From Arthrobacter castelli DSM 16402 (lineage in GTDB: Bacteria > Actinomycetota > Actinomycetes > Actinomycetales > Micrococcaceae): a stretch of 64,000 bases of DNA. Position numbers and translations under genes: made by a program. Shown in pieces: positions 8,063 to 16,671 of this stretch. Numbering within the stretch: the stretch's first letter is position 1; each line of letters starts with the position of its first letter. Below the pieces are notes generated by a model, which was not told the DNA's origin, searched no databases, and saw nothing but the letters and a program-made list of their open reading frames with translations. The DNA lies in NCBI RefSeq assembly GCF_000430705.1, contig NZ_AUMN01000005.1:1-64000 (forward strand), written 5' to 3'.

Positions 8063-9442
8063 ATGAACGAACACGTGGACGTGCTGGTTATCGGTTGGGG
8101 CAAAGGCGGAAAGACCCTGGCAGCGGCCATGGCCAAGTCGGGACAACGCGTGGCTATGGTGGAGCAATCGGACCAGATGTACGGGGGCACGTGCATCAAT
8201 ATCGGATGCGTGCCGACAAAGGCCTTGGTCCACGATGCCGACACCCGCCGGGACAGCGACGACCCCGAAACCTGGTTCCAGAATGCCGTGTCCCGGCGCG
8301 ACACCCTGACCGGAGCGATGCGGCGGAAGAACTTCTCCATGCTGGATTCGCTCGACGCGGCGCTGGCCATTACCGGACGCGCACGTTTCACCGGTCCACG
8401 CGAAGTTGAAGTCGCGGCCGGTGCTGACCGGATGCGGATAACCGCCGATACCGTGGTGCTCAACACCGGCGCCGTCCCGGCTTCTCCGCAGCTTGACGGG
8501 TCCCGTGTCGAGACCGGTAAGGGACGGGTCCACGATTCCACGTCCTTGCAGCATGCCGGCGAGCTGCCCGGGCACCTGGCAGTGGTGGGCGGAGGATATG
8601 TGGGCCTGGAGTTCGCCTCGATGTTCGCGCATTTCGGCTCGGAAGTCACAGTCCTTGACCACGGAGATCGTCCGCTGCGTCGGGAGGACCGGGACGTTGC
8701 CGATGTCGCGGTCCGCGCCTTGGAGCAGGACGGCGTTCGCTTTGTGACGGCCGCGTCGGTTACCGGAATAGAAGATTCTGACCAGGCGGCGGTGGTTTCG
8801 TATACGCAGGGAGGCGGCGCGCACACCGTGGAAGCCGATGCGGTGCTGGTCGCCCTCGGCCGGCGCCCGGCAACGGAGGGGCTGAACCTGGACGCCGCCG
8901 GTATCAGGGTCGACGACGGCGGGTACGTCGCCGTCGATGAACAGCTGCGGACCAGTGCCGAGGGCGTTTTCGCCGTCGGTGATGTCAAGGGAGGGCCTCA
9001 GTTCACCTACATCTCCCTTGACGACCACCGCATTGTGACTGACCAGCTCCTCGGCCAGGGGCAACGGTCCACCGCAGACCGGACGGCCGTGCCGTACACG
9101 ATATTCCTGACCCCGCCCTTAGCCAGAGTGGGCCTGACCGAGGAACAGGCCAGAAGCGCCGGCTACGACGTGCTCGTGGCCGGCAAGGAAGTGCCGGATA
9201 TTGCTGCCATGCCGCGGCCCAAAATCGTGGGCGAAGCCAGAGGAATCGTCAAGGTGGTGGTGGACGCAGCCACTGACCAGGTGCTTGGCGCTGCGCTGAT
9301 GCACGTTGATTCCCAGGAGGTCATCAACCTCCTGGCCATGGCGATGCGCCACGGGATCACGGCCAGTGAGCTCCGCGATGCTGTCTATACACACCCGTCA
9401 TCGACCGAGGCCTTGAACGAAGTCCTCGGATCGTTGTCCTGA
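8063..9442 (+). CDS. rclA: RclA-like pyridine nucleotide-disulfide oxidoreductase
   Basis: 459 residues of the class I disulfide reductase fold. The FAD-binding start is VDVLVIGWGKGGKTLA and the redox-active pair lies in GGTCINIGCVPTK (Cys44/Cys49). A second Rossmann motif, VVGGGYVGLEF, is near residue 175, and the dimerisation domain ends with HPSSTEALNEVL. The WGKGGKTLA start and the stretch around GGTCINIGC closely follow Escherichia coli RclA, an NADPH-dependent reductase of hypothiocyanous acid, rather than lipoamide dehydrogenase or mercuric reductase. It is probably a cytoplasmic oxidant-defence enzyme. It is a single gene with a good RBS (AAAGGCGG) and converges on the AIM24 gene. Confidence 0.75.
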   Translation: MNEHVDVLVIGWGKGGKTLAAAMAKSGQRVAMVEQSDQMYGGTCINIGCVPTKALVHDADTRRDSDDPETWFQNAVSRRDTLTGAMRRKNFSMLDSLDAALAITGRARFTGPREVEVAAGADRMRITADTVVLNTGAVPASPQLDGSRVETGKGRVHDSTSLQHAGELPGHLAVVGGGYVGLEFASMFAHFGSEVTVLDHGDRPLRREDRDVADVAVRALEQDGVRFVTAASVTGIEDSDQAAVVSYTQGGGAHTVEADAVLVALGRRPATEGLNLDAAGIRVDDGGYVAVDEQLRTSAEGVFAVGDVKGGPQFTYISLDDHRIVTDQLLGQGQRSTADRTAVPYTIFLTPPLARVGLTEEQARSAGYDVLVAGKEVPDIAAMPRPKIVGEARGIVKVVVDAATDQVLGAALMHVDSQEVINLLAMAMRHGITASELRDAVYTHPSSTEALNEVLGSLS

Positions 9443-9477
9443 CGAACGCTTCGTTCAGCGGTTTCCCCGCCGGGACT

Positions 9478-10149
9478 TCACCGGCTCTGGGCCGGAACCG
9501 GCATGCCTTCACTGGGTTGCACCACGACGAAGCCCGGCCCGTGGAACGCCAGTTGGAACGCCTCCCCGGAACCGCCACGGAGCATAGACCGCATGTTCAT
9601 CGAATTGTGCACCTGCGGCGTCAGATTGCCTGACCAGCACACTGCCGCCTGGGCATCGACGAAGGTGGGTTGTTGGCTGCAATCGAGGATCAGCGGTTCA
9701 CCCTCACAGCAGATGCCCACCATGCCTTGACCTTCCAGCAGCATGTTGAAGACGCCGCCGCTGACCGCCCCGGCCCCCTGCACCCGGCGGATATCCCAGT
9801 TGATGCTGGCATCCATGGCCAGCAGGTTTTTGCTGGCGACGGACACGGAGTCACCTTCGAGCTGCATCAGGAAGATGTTGTTGGCCTGGCGGGCAAAGAA
9901 GACCTCTCCCTGGCCGGAGACCCGCATCATCGGTGCATCCTCGCTGGTCAGCATCTTCTTCATGAGCTTTCCGATGCTGCCCGAGCCCTCGTGATTGAAC
10001 TCGATCTGCCCCTGGAATGCCACCATCGCTCCCTTGGTGGCGATCATGTCCTCGCCGAGCACGGTCCGCAACATCTTCGGGGATTGCAGGGCCCACCGTT
10101 CATTGGTCTGCGTTTCCTGGTTTTGGTCGCTGAACAGGGCGCTGCGCAT
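9478..10149 (-). CDS. AIM24 family protein
   Basis: 223 residues, beta-rich, with repeated Gly-containing strands (MVAFQGQIEF, VSGQGEVFFA, LLEGQGMVGI, AFHGPGFVVVQ). These are typical of the AIM24/TerD-associated beta-helix-like family. The role in bacteria is unknown; the family name comes from a yeast mitochondrial protein. The start at MRSALFSDQN is chosen because AAGGAG lies six bases upstream; the open frame continues 11 codons further without a ribosome site. It is a single gene, convergent with the reductase and separated by 35 bp. Confidence 0.8.
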   Translation of the reverse strand: MRSALFSDQNQETQTNERWALQSPKMLRTVLGEDMIATKGAMVAFQGQIEFNHEGSGSIGKLMKKMLTSEDAPMMRVSGQGEVFFARQANNIFLMQLEGDSVSVASKNLLAMDASINWDIRRVQGAGAVSGGVFNMLLEGQGMVGICCEGEPLILDCSQQPTFVDAQAAVCWSGNLTPQVHNSMNMRSMLRGGSGEAFQLAFHGPGFVVVQPSEGMPVPAQSR

Positions 10150-10342
10150 GATGTACTCCTTGGATCGGTGGTGATGTTCCATAGTCTGGCACGGCCGAGG
10201 GGCGTCCGCGCCGACATCAGGCGAATCCGCGGAAAATCATCCGGAAGGCGTAGCCGGTGTCTCTTCTACAATCGGTAGGATTAAGAGGGAAGCAGTCCCG
10301 CCGGCACCACCGGCTCATACGGCAATTGCCCGAAGGAATGTC

Positions 10343-11140
10343 ATGTCGAACCAATATCCCGGCCAGCAACCACCCGACGGCGGGGACGGGAGACCTTCCT
10401 CCGGCGGCCAATACGGCTATGGCCAGCAGAATCCCTATGGCCAGTCCGGCGCGGGCGAGCAGGACCCCTATACCCAGTATGGCCAGCACCAGCAGAACCC
10501 CTTCGCCCAGCAGAATCCATACGCTCAACCGGCCAATCCCTACCAGCAGCCCGGTCCCTACGGTTACCCCCAGAGTCCCTACCGCGGTCCCCAGCCGTCG
10601 AAGGGGATGGCGATTACGTCGCTGGTCTTCGGCATCGTTGCCGTGGTGTTGTGCCTGATCCCGTTCGTCGGATTCATCAGCATCGTTGGCGGTCTCGTAG
10701 CGGTCGTCCTCGGCATCATCGCCCTGGTCAAGAAGAAGCCGGGGCGCGGGATGTCCATCGCCGGGATCATCATGGGTGCGGTCGGGGCGGTCATCGCCGT
10801 CATCATCACGATTGTGAGCATCTGGGCGATCAATGCCGGGATGGAGTCGATGTCGGAACCGCGCCAAGTGGAGTACATCGTAACGACCAACGGGCCGGCA
10901 GAGGTGCAATATTTCGACGGCGACGGGACGGCCACCGAGCAGATCACCGGCGACTGGACCCAGCAGATCAACTTCACCGGCCCGCCCTTGAGCACCGTGA
11001 CAGTTGTCCCGGCAGACTCAGCTGACGGTTCCGCTCAAGTCAGTTGCGAAATCATTGTCAATGGCGAGTCCGTGGCCGAGCAACAAGCCGGCGGTTCCGG
11101 CGCCATGGCGGCGTGCACCGGATTGGCCGGAGGCCTTTAG
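10343..11140 (+). CDS. DUF4190 membrane protein with MmpS-like C-terminal domain
   Basis: 265 residues in three parts. Residues 1-85 are a disordered Gln/Pro/Tyr/Gly/Asn-rich region with repeated QNPY-type units. Residues 88-165 hold two strongly hydrophobic segments separated by KKKPGRGM, matching DUF4190. Residues 175-265 form an extracytoplasmic beta domain resembling MmpS (VEYIVTTNGPAEVQYF, then a closing Cys-containing GGSGAMAACTG). Such proteins are common in actinobacterial envelopes; MmpS-type domains accompany lipid export or surface functions, but no MmpL is nearby. The RBS is GAAGGA. Confidence 0.75.
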   Translation: MSNQYPGQQPPDGGDGRPSSGGQYGYGQQNPYGQSGAGEQDPYTQYGQHQQNPFAQQNPYAQPANPYQQPGPYGYPQSPYRGPQPSKGMAITSLVFGIVAVVLCLIPFVGFISIVGGLVAVVLGIIALVKKKPGRGMSIAGIIMGAVGAVIAVIITIVSIWAINAGMESMSEPRQVEYIVTTNGPAEVQYFDGDGTATEQITGDWTQQINFTGPPLSTVTVVPADSADGSAQVSCEIIVNGESVAEQQAGGSGAMAACTGLAGGL

Positions 11141-11201
11141 CAGCTTTTCCGGGGCTCCGGGTGGAGGCGGCTGACGACGCCGGCTCGTTGTACGTGGCCG
11201 G

Positions 11202-11621
11202 TCAGTTGCGCAGGAAGCGGGTAACCCTCTCCAGCAACGCATCCTGGTCCTTCAGCTCGCACTCCCAGATCACCAGTGGATCCCACCCCGACCCGAGCAA
11301 CTGTTCCAACTGGCCGGCGTCGCGCTCGAGTGTGCGGGTGCGCTTCGCGGCCCAGAATTCGGCGTTCTGCGCCGGCGCCTTTTCACCTGCCTTGCAGGAG
11401 TGGGAATGCCAGAAGCAGCCGTGCACAAAGATCACCTTGCGGCGCCCGGCGAACACCAGGTCCGGTTTTCCGGGCAAGTGTTTGTCGTGCAGCCTGTACC
11501 GGTACCCCGCGCCGTGAAGCAGCCGTCGGACCGTCATCTCCGGCTTGGTATTCTTCCCACGGATTCTGGACATGTTCCAGCTGCGTCGCTGCGGGCTGAG
11601 TGAATCGGCCATCACACTCAT
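11202..11621 (-). CDS. vsr: Very short patch repair endonuclease (Vsr)
   Basis: 139 residues. The start of the family is clear (RRSWNMSRIRGKNTKPE), then the catalytic core PGKPDLVF with the active-site Asp and VHGCFWHSHSC with the His/Cys metal region. The C-terminal WE motif (VIWECELKD) is also present. Vsr nicks DNA 5' of T-G mismatches that arise from 5-methylcytosine deamination. The longer open frame reaches 11837 but its first 72 residues lack Vsr similarity and overlap the toxin gene, so 11621 is chosen. No cytosine methyltransferase gene is present in the window. Confidence 0.85.
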   Translation of the reverse strand: MSVMADSLSPQRRSWNMSRIRGKNTKPEMTVRRLLHGAGYRYRLHDKHLPGKPDLVFAGRRKVIFVHGCFWHSHSCKAGEKAPAQNAEFWAAKRTRTLERDAGQLEQLLGSGWDPLVIWECELKDQDALLERVTRFLRN

Positions 11622-11668
11622 CTTATTGAGATGCAGCACAGGGCGCCCAGGACCGGTCCGGGGGCGGA

Positions 11669-12103
11669 TTATTGGATAGACGGCGTGCTGTCCTGCCAGG
11701 GGTCGAGTGCGGAAACTCCGGTTCCCGCGACATCGGAGACATTCCTCGTTACCAGGACAAGCCTGTGGTGCAGTGCTGTAGCAGCCAGCATCGTGTCGAT
11801 GACCGGACGCGGCCGTTCTGCCGATAGCCCTCCCCAAACTTTCGCCACGGCAGAGTCTATTGCCAACACATGTTCCTGATATGCGGTTTCCAACTCTGAA
11901 AGCCAGCTTTGCAGCCCGGGTGCGCGAGGATCCGATCCCAGCTTGGCGATACCCTTGTTGAGTTCACCAAGTGTCAACACCGAGATGAAGGCCGGTTGCC
12001 CTGAAACAGTCCGCAAGAATTCCAGCACGTGCTCATTCGGCCGGGGTTTCCGAGTCTCGGATAAGACATTCGTATCAAGCAGGTACCCGGTTGTCGTGGT
12101 CAC
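11669..12103 (-). CDS. PIN-domain toxin, VapC/FitB type
   Basis: 144 residues with the PIN-domain acidic residues in order: LLDTNVLSE at the start (first Asp), the Glu in LGELNKG, the Asp in PRPVIDTM, and a final acidic strand (LVTRNVSDV). PIN toxins are Mg-dependent ribonucleases that cut tRNA or rRNA. The start codon is GTG and overlaps the antitoxin stop by 4 bp, the usual coupling in type II systems. The family call is firm; the RNA target is unknown. Confidence 0.9.
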   Translation of the reverse strand: MTTTTGYLLDTNVLSETRKPRPNEHVLEFLRTVSGQPAFISVLTLGELNKGIAKLGSDPRAPGLQSWLSELETAYQEHVLAIDSAVAKVWGGLSAERPRPVIDTMLAATALHHRLVLVTRNVSDVAGTGVSALDPWQDSTPSIQ

Positions 12104-12348
12104 AATTCGACTTCCCGACCGGTGTCTTTAGTGCGCTCAACATCAAGCTCGATGGTGGCTGCGGGTTGCAGTAAGAAATCGACGAGCCCGGGTGCAATCG
12201 CCATCCGCCATTGGTGGTAGTCGGTATAGCTCATGATCACCCCGTAGTCCTTGCCATGCTTGGTAACGATCTGGGGCCCTTCGGCGGCCGCCGTTTCCAA
12301 GACTTCGCTGAACCGAGCCTTCGCTGTTTGAAGTTGCCACGTTGCCAT
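12100..12348 (-). CDS. Phd/YefM-family antitoxin
   Basis: 82 residues. The N-terminal WQLQTAKARFSEVLETA segment is the typical Phd/YefM DNA-binding fold, followed by GPQIVTKHGKDYGVIMSY. The C-terminal tail (about 45-82) is variable and would cover the toxin active site. It is first in the two-gene operon and should repress its own promoter together with the toxin. A consensus-like promoter lies just upstream at 12376-12404. Confidence 0.9.
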   Translation of the reverse strand: MATWQLQTAKARFSEVLETAAAEGPQIVTKHGKDYGVIMSYTDYHQWRMAIAPGLVDFLLQPAATIELDVERTKDTGREVEL

Positions 12349-12375
12349 ATGCTAAGCCCTATCTGACTAGTACAG

Positions 12376-12404
12376 AGTATATTCTGGTCTGAACGCTTGG
12401 ACAA
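12376..12404 (-). promoter_or_regulatory. Promoter of the Phd/PIN toxin-antitoxin operon
   Basis: On the minus strand TTGTCC (12404-12399), a 17-bp spacer, and TATACT (12381-12376), about 28 bp before the antitoxin ATG. The bases just downstream (CTGTACTAGTCAG) contain a small dyad (ACTAGT) that could be the autoregulatory operator. Confidence 0.6.
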
Positions 12405-12417
12405 GATGTTCCTGGCG

Positions 12418-13413
12418 TTATCCCTCCAGGATCTTGATGATCCTGGCGTCAGATTCCAGCTGCGCCCCGACGTCGTACGCCCCTCCGGTCACCAGCAGTT
12501 CGTTGGCGCCTGTGGACACAACGAGGTCGTCCAGTCGCCGGTGCACTTCGCCTTCGGTGCCGTAGATGGCCATCTCCAGGTTCTGTTCAACGAATCTCTG
12601 TTCCCGATCCGTGGTCTGTCCAGTGTCCAATTCGGTGGCTGGCTGCAGCGCCGTGAACTCGCCCCGGGTGCGGGACAGTGCCAATGCCCATGCCTCCGGC
12701 AACAGCAGGTCACGGGCTGCGGCGGCAGAGGAGCCGACGGCGATGTTGGCCGATACGATGATGTGCGGTTCGGCGTACCACCTCGAGGGCCGGAACATCC
12801 GGCGGTACCGGGTAAGGGGCTGTTCCCCGCCTTCAGGTGCGCGGAACAGCCCCGGCCCGCCGAAGACGACGGCCAGTCCGGCGCGTGCTGCGATGTCGAC
12901 GCCGGCTCCGGTTGCCAGCACGAACACGGGAGTTTGTGCGCGGTTCGCCGGCCGGGCGGTGATCGCGGAGGTGCCCGACAGATAGTCCAGCAAGCTTCCC
13001 AGGTCTTCTTCGAATCTGGCGGCGTCTTCCCTGTCGGCGCCAAGCGCCCGCCGCACTCCGGAGGTGAAGCCGAGCGAACGGCCCAGTCCCGCATCGATCC
13101 GTCCGCCGAAGAGCGCTTCCAGCGTGGCGAGCTGTTCGGACACCACGAGCGGCTGATGGTTGGGCAGCATGATGCCGCCGGAACCGATGCGAATGGACTC
13201 GGTGGCAGCAGCGAGGGCTGCCATCAGTACGGTCGGAGCCGATCCGGTAATGCCCGGAACTCCGTGGTGTTCGGCCACCCAGAAGCGACGGTAGCCCAGC
13301 CGCTCGGCACGTTGTGCGCGTTCGACCGTGCTCTGCAACGCTGCGGCTTCAGTCCAGCCGGCCCGGGCATTGGCCCGGTCGAGGATGGAGACCGGAATCT
13401 TCGTAAGCGCCAT
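12418..13413 (-). CDS. LLM-class flavin-dependent oxidoreductase
   Basis: 331 residues of the bacterial luciferase-like TIM barrel. Typical elements are the FWVAEHHG motif near residue 45, RIGSGGIMLPNHQPL and VVSEQLATLEALFGGRIDAGLGR near 75-115. It belongs to the single-subunit FMN-dependent alkanal-monooxygenase-like branch, which usually accepts reduced flavin from a separate reductase. It faces away from the ABC importer/monooxygenase operon at 14024 and may share its regulation, which would suit an organosulfur role, but that is inference. Substrate is unknown. Confidence 0.85.
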   Translation of the reverse strand: MALTKIPVSILDRANARAGWTEAAALQSTVERAQRAERLGYRRFWVAEHHGVPGITGSAPTVLMAALAAATESIRIGSGGIMLPNHQPLVVSEQLATLEALFGGRIDAGLGRSLGFTSGVRRALGADREDAARFEEDLGSLLDYLSGTSAITARPANRAQTPVFVLATGAGVDIAARAGLAVVFGGPGLFRAPEGGEQPLTRYRRMFRPSRWYAEPHIIVSANIAVGSSAAAARDLLLPEAWALALSRTRGEFTALQPATELDTGQTTDREQRFVEQNLEMAIYGTEGEVHRRLDDLVVSTGANELLVTGGAYDVGAQLESDARIIKILEG

Positions 13414-14023
13414 ATTATGTACAACCGATCAGCGCGACAGGAATTCCATTGGAAGATTGCTAAAAGCGGTGGCTCGGGGAAGCAGGAATAGCCCCGAATG
13501 CAATGCAGGAAAAAAGATTACGAATGATTAATGCCATTGCTGGTTTCGACGCGGCGGACCTGCATATACTCAGAACAGCTTCAAGAGATGTGGCCTTCCA
13601 AGCTCCGACTTGGCCATGCACCAACCCCATGCTTCACGGGTGGTTCGGATGATGAAGCGGCCTGTACTCGCCGCGTTGGCGGCACCTGGTGCAGGCAAGA
13701 GCACACCGAAAGGAATCGGTGCACCGCACCGTATTGTCATGAATTCCTGTCCCAGCTGATCCCGCTTAGCATTTCATTCACCCCTTGCCCTTAACCGGCT
13801 GACAGGGCATCTTTTTCGCGCCGTCTGTTTCCCGCCGTTGAACGGCTAATCAGTCAGCCTTCGTCGCGCAGATTGTCTGATCTTGCCGTTATCTCCGGCC
13901 GCCGGTGGCCGTTTCGTCACCGGTACTAATGAACCGATCCGCGCCCTCCGGGCACTTGTAGTGGCCTACTCACCCGGCGCCTGAATGGCAGGCGCACTCA
14001 CGATAGAAAGAACCTACCGACCG
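13414..14023. other. 610-bp divergent intergenic region with several hairpins
   Basis: No convincing gene. On the plus strand several short stems lie in sequence: CCAAG/CTTGG near 13588-13604, ACC-ACCC/GGGTGGT near 13620-13648, and CACCGA-AAGGAA-TCGGTG near 13706-13723, within a larger GGTGC/GCACC closing pair. This could be a structured leader for the ABC operon, or only operator DNA between two divergent genes. It matches no riboswitch consensus I can name. Confidence 0.35.
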
Positions 14024-15667
14024 ATGAAAAAACCAATTGCCCACGTAGTGGGAAGTGCGATGATAGCCGTCGTCGTGCTGGCTGTGACGGGATGCTCCGG
14101 GGCCGCCGAGGCCCGGGACCCGGCACAAGACGGCGGCGGTCAGTTTGTGTTTGCGACTGGCAAGAACATCACGTGCCTTGACCCTCACGTCGGTGGCGAC
14201 ATGCCTCAGGCGTCCCTTGCCGCCAACTACCTGGACTCAATCGTTTCGATGGACAAGGACGGCGAAATCCACCCCTGGCTCGCCACCTCCTGGGAGGTCT
14301 CCGACGACGGACTCCGGTACACCTTCCATCTGCGCGACGACGTCACGTTCACGGATGGAACACCCTTCAATGCCGCAGCGGTGAAGGCGAACCTGGAGCA
14401 CATGGTCGATCCGGACACGCATTCCGGTACGGCTGGCGGCTACCTGGAGCCGTACGTCAAAACCACGGTGGTGGATGAGACGACGGCGGTGGTGACCCTT
14501 GATCGGCCGTACGCCGCGTTCCTCGAGGTCCTCGCCCAGCCGTTCCTTGGCATCCAGTCTCCGAAGGCGCTGAAGCGGTCGCAGGCGGAGAACTGCGCGT
14601 CACCGGTTGGCACGGGTCCGTTCAAGGTGGTGGATTACGTGCCGCAGAGCAAGGTCAAACTGGTTCGTAACGAGGACTACAACAGTGCGCCGCCCTTCGC
14701 CGAGCACGAGGGGCCAGCGCATATCGCCGAGCTGGTGTGGCGGATTATCCCCGAGGACGCCACCCGCTACGGCATGCTGCGGGCGGGCCAGGTGGACGCC
14801 ATCGACCGGATGCCGGCGGTCAATTTCGCCGAGGCCAGAGCCGATGACCGGGTGTCCCTGATCCTGCAGGACCGGCCCGGCAATCCGACCAACCTGACCT
14901 TTAACATCACCCGGCCGCCGTTCGACGACATCCGGGTCCGCAAGGCGTTCCTCTACGGCTCCTACGTGAAGGCCGGCATCGAGAGCGTGTACTTCGGCAC
15001 GGTCACCCACGCCGGTGGGCCCCTGAGTTCGGCCACGCGTTTCTACTCGCCACGATTCGAAGACGTTTACGCTCCGGACCAGGAGAAGGCGAACCGGTTG
15101 CTGGACGAGGCGGGCTGGACCGGCCGCGACGACGAAGGCTACCGGACCAAGGACGGCAAGCGGCTTTCCGTGGTGCTGCCTTACGATCCAGGTTCCTGGC
15201 CGTCGGCGTTCACGGCACTGATGACCCAGCTGCAGGCCAGCGCGAAGCAGATCGGCATCGAGATGGTGATCCAGAACCTGGACACGGCGACCGTGACCAA
15301 GCGGACGAATACCTTCCAGTACGACCTCCGCGCGGGGTACTGGAACACCAACACCGCCGATGTGCTGCGGATCATTCTGGGCTCCGAATATTTGCCTTCC
15401 AACGGATTCGGCTCCAATAGGGCCGGGCTCAGCGATCCGGAACTGGACCGCATCCTGAACGATGCGCTGGCCACGAATGACCCCGATGAGCGGCGTCGGC
15501 TCTACCTCGAGGCCCAGCAGATCGTCAGCGATGGAGCGTACCAGTTGACGCTGTTCAACCAGGCCAGCCAGATCGGCGTGAGGACGGACCGGGTCAGCGG
15601 CGTCCGGCTGGAGCCATCGCTGTCGGTTCCCTATCTCTATGACGCAAAGGTGGTGGCTGCATCATGA
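14024..15667 (+). CDS. ABC transporter substrate-binding lipoprotein, family 5
   Basis: 547 residues. A basic start (MKKPIAHVV), a hydrophobic segment and the lipobox LAVTGC give a lipoprotein anchored outside the membrane. The rest is a family 5 solute-binding protein (oligopeptide/nickel/glutathione type) with WLATSWEVSDDGLRYTFHLR and GTGPFKVVDYVPQS motifs. It would capture the substrate for the permeases at 15664 and 16668. The start at 14024 is chosen because it gives a proper lipoprotein signal; an upstream in-frame ATG at 13985 does not. It overlaps the next gene by 4 bp. The downstream monooxygenases suggest organosulfur ligands rather than peptides. Confidence 0.85.
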   Translation: MKKPIAHVVGSAMIAVVVLAVTGCSGAAEARDPAQDGGGQFVFATGKNITCLDPHVGGDMPQASLAANYLDSIVSMDKDGEIHPWLATSWEVSDDGLRYTFHLRDDVTFTDGTPFNAAAVKANLEHMVDPDTHSGTAGGYLEPYVKTTVVDETTAVVTLDRPYAAFLEVLAQPFLGIQSPKALKRSQAENCASPVGTGPFKVVDYVPQSKVKLVRNEDYNSAPPFAEHEGPAHIAELVWRIIPEDATRYGMLRAGQVDAIDRMPAVNFAEARADDRVSLILQDRPGNPTNLTFNITRPPFDDIRVRKAFLYGSYVKAGIESVYFGTVTHAGGPLSSATRFYSPRFEDVYAPDQEKANRLLDEAGWTGRDDEGYRTKDGKRLSVVLPYDPGSWPSAFTALMTQLQASAKQIGIEMVIQNLDTATVTKRTNTFQYDLRAGYWNTNTADVLRIILGSEYLPSNGFGSNRAGLSDPELDRILNDALATNDPDERRRLYLEAQQIVSDGAYQLTLFNQASQIGVRTDRVSGVRLEPSLSVPYLYDAKVVAAS

Positions 15668-16671
15668 GTACGACGTCGACAAGCACCGGCCCGGCCGTCC
15701 ACACCGAGCTGCCCCGCACCACAGCCTCGAGGGGATCGCTTCCGCTGGTGATCGCCAAGCGGACACTGGGCTCGCTGTTCGTATTGTGGGCAGCGGTTAC
15801 GGTGGCATTCTTCGTGTTGCGCCTCGTCCCCGGAGATCCGGTCAAGGTGATTCTGGGGCCGAATGCCAGTTCGCCCTCGCCGGCCACGATCGCCAGCATC
15901 CGCGAGGATTTCGGGCTCGACCAGCCGCTGGTACTGCAGTACCTGGACTATCTGGCCGGCCTGCTGCAGGGCGACTTCGGCACCTCCTATGTGTACAAGG
16001 TGCCGGTGCTGGAGATACTGGGACCGCAGATCCTTCCCACCCTGCAACTGGCCGCACTGGCCATGGTGTTCGCCTGGGCGATGGCCCTGGCTTTCACCCT
16101 GCTGACTGTCGGACGGAGCCGGGTCCTCGAATCGGTGGGCCGGGGCGTGGAAGTGCTCTTCGCCTCTGTGCCGCAGTTCTGGGCGGGCATCGTGCTGCTG
16201 GTGATCTTCGCCGTCGTACTTGGCTGGTTCCCGGTGGCCGGAAATGGCGGCTTCGCGGCGCTGGTGCTGCCCTCGCTGGCGCTGGCCATTCCGCTGGCCG
16301 GCTTCATCGCCCAGGTCACGCGCACCTCCTTTGAGGAAGCACTCGTCCAGCCCTTCGTGCTTTCAGCACGGGCCCGCGGACTCAGCGACTGGTCGGTCCG
16401 GATCCGGCACGTGCTCCGGCACGCGCTGCTGCCCGGTCTGACGCTGTCGGCCTGGGCGATCGGCTCGCTGGTCAGCGCCGCCGTCGTCGTGGAAGTTATT
16501 TTCGCCCGGCAGGGCCTGGGCCGCAGCCTGGTCGACGCCATTACCAGCCGCGATCTGCCGATCACGCTGGCGGTGGTGCTGATGATCGCCGCCGTCTACA
16601 TCATTGTGAACCTGATCGTCGACGTGCTGTACCGCGTGGTCGATCCCCGGGTCCAGGAGGAGCAAGCATGA
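15664..16671 (+). CDS. ABC transporter permease (DppB type)
   Basis: 335 residues with about six transmembrane helices, the first following KRTLGSLFVLWAAVTVAFF. The conserved N-terminal loop reads RLVPGDPVKVILGP and the EAA-like cytoplasmic loop is around ARARGLSDWSVRIRHVLRHA. It forms the inner-membrane channel with the next gene product. It overlaps its neighbours on both sides by 4 bp, so it is translationally coupled in the operon. Confidence 0.9.
   Translation: MSTTSTSTGPAVHTELPRTTASRGSLPLVIAKRTLGSLFVLWAAVTVAFFVLRLVPGDPVKVILGPNASSPSPATIASIREDFGLDQPLVLQYLDYLAGLLQGDFGTSYVYKVPVLEILGPQILPTLQLAALAMVFAWAMALAFTLLTVGRSRVLESVGRGVEVLFASVPQFWAGIVLLVIFAVVLGWFPVAGNGGFAALVLPSLALAIPLAGFIAQVTRTSFEEALVQPFVLSARARGLSDWSVRIRHVLRHALLPGLTLSAWAIGSLVSAAVVVEVIFARQGLGRSLVDAITSRDLPITLAVVLMIAAVYIIVNLIVDVLYRVVDPRVQEEQA

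Noticed and set aside
10343-10610. Short repeated units resembling a CRISPR array
   Set aside because: They are in-frame Gln-Asn-Pro-Tyr codon repeats within a protein's disordered N-terminus, with no unique spacers.
13500-13760. SAM-type riboswitch upstream of the sulfur-type operon
   Set aside because: Context is suggestive, but the conserved core of SAM-I, SAM-II, SAM-IV or SAH elements could not be found on either strand.
13531-13794. 87-residue open frame in the intergenic region before the importer operon
   Set aside because: No RBS, odd Cys/Thr-rich composition, and it overlaps the hairpin-rich segment.
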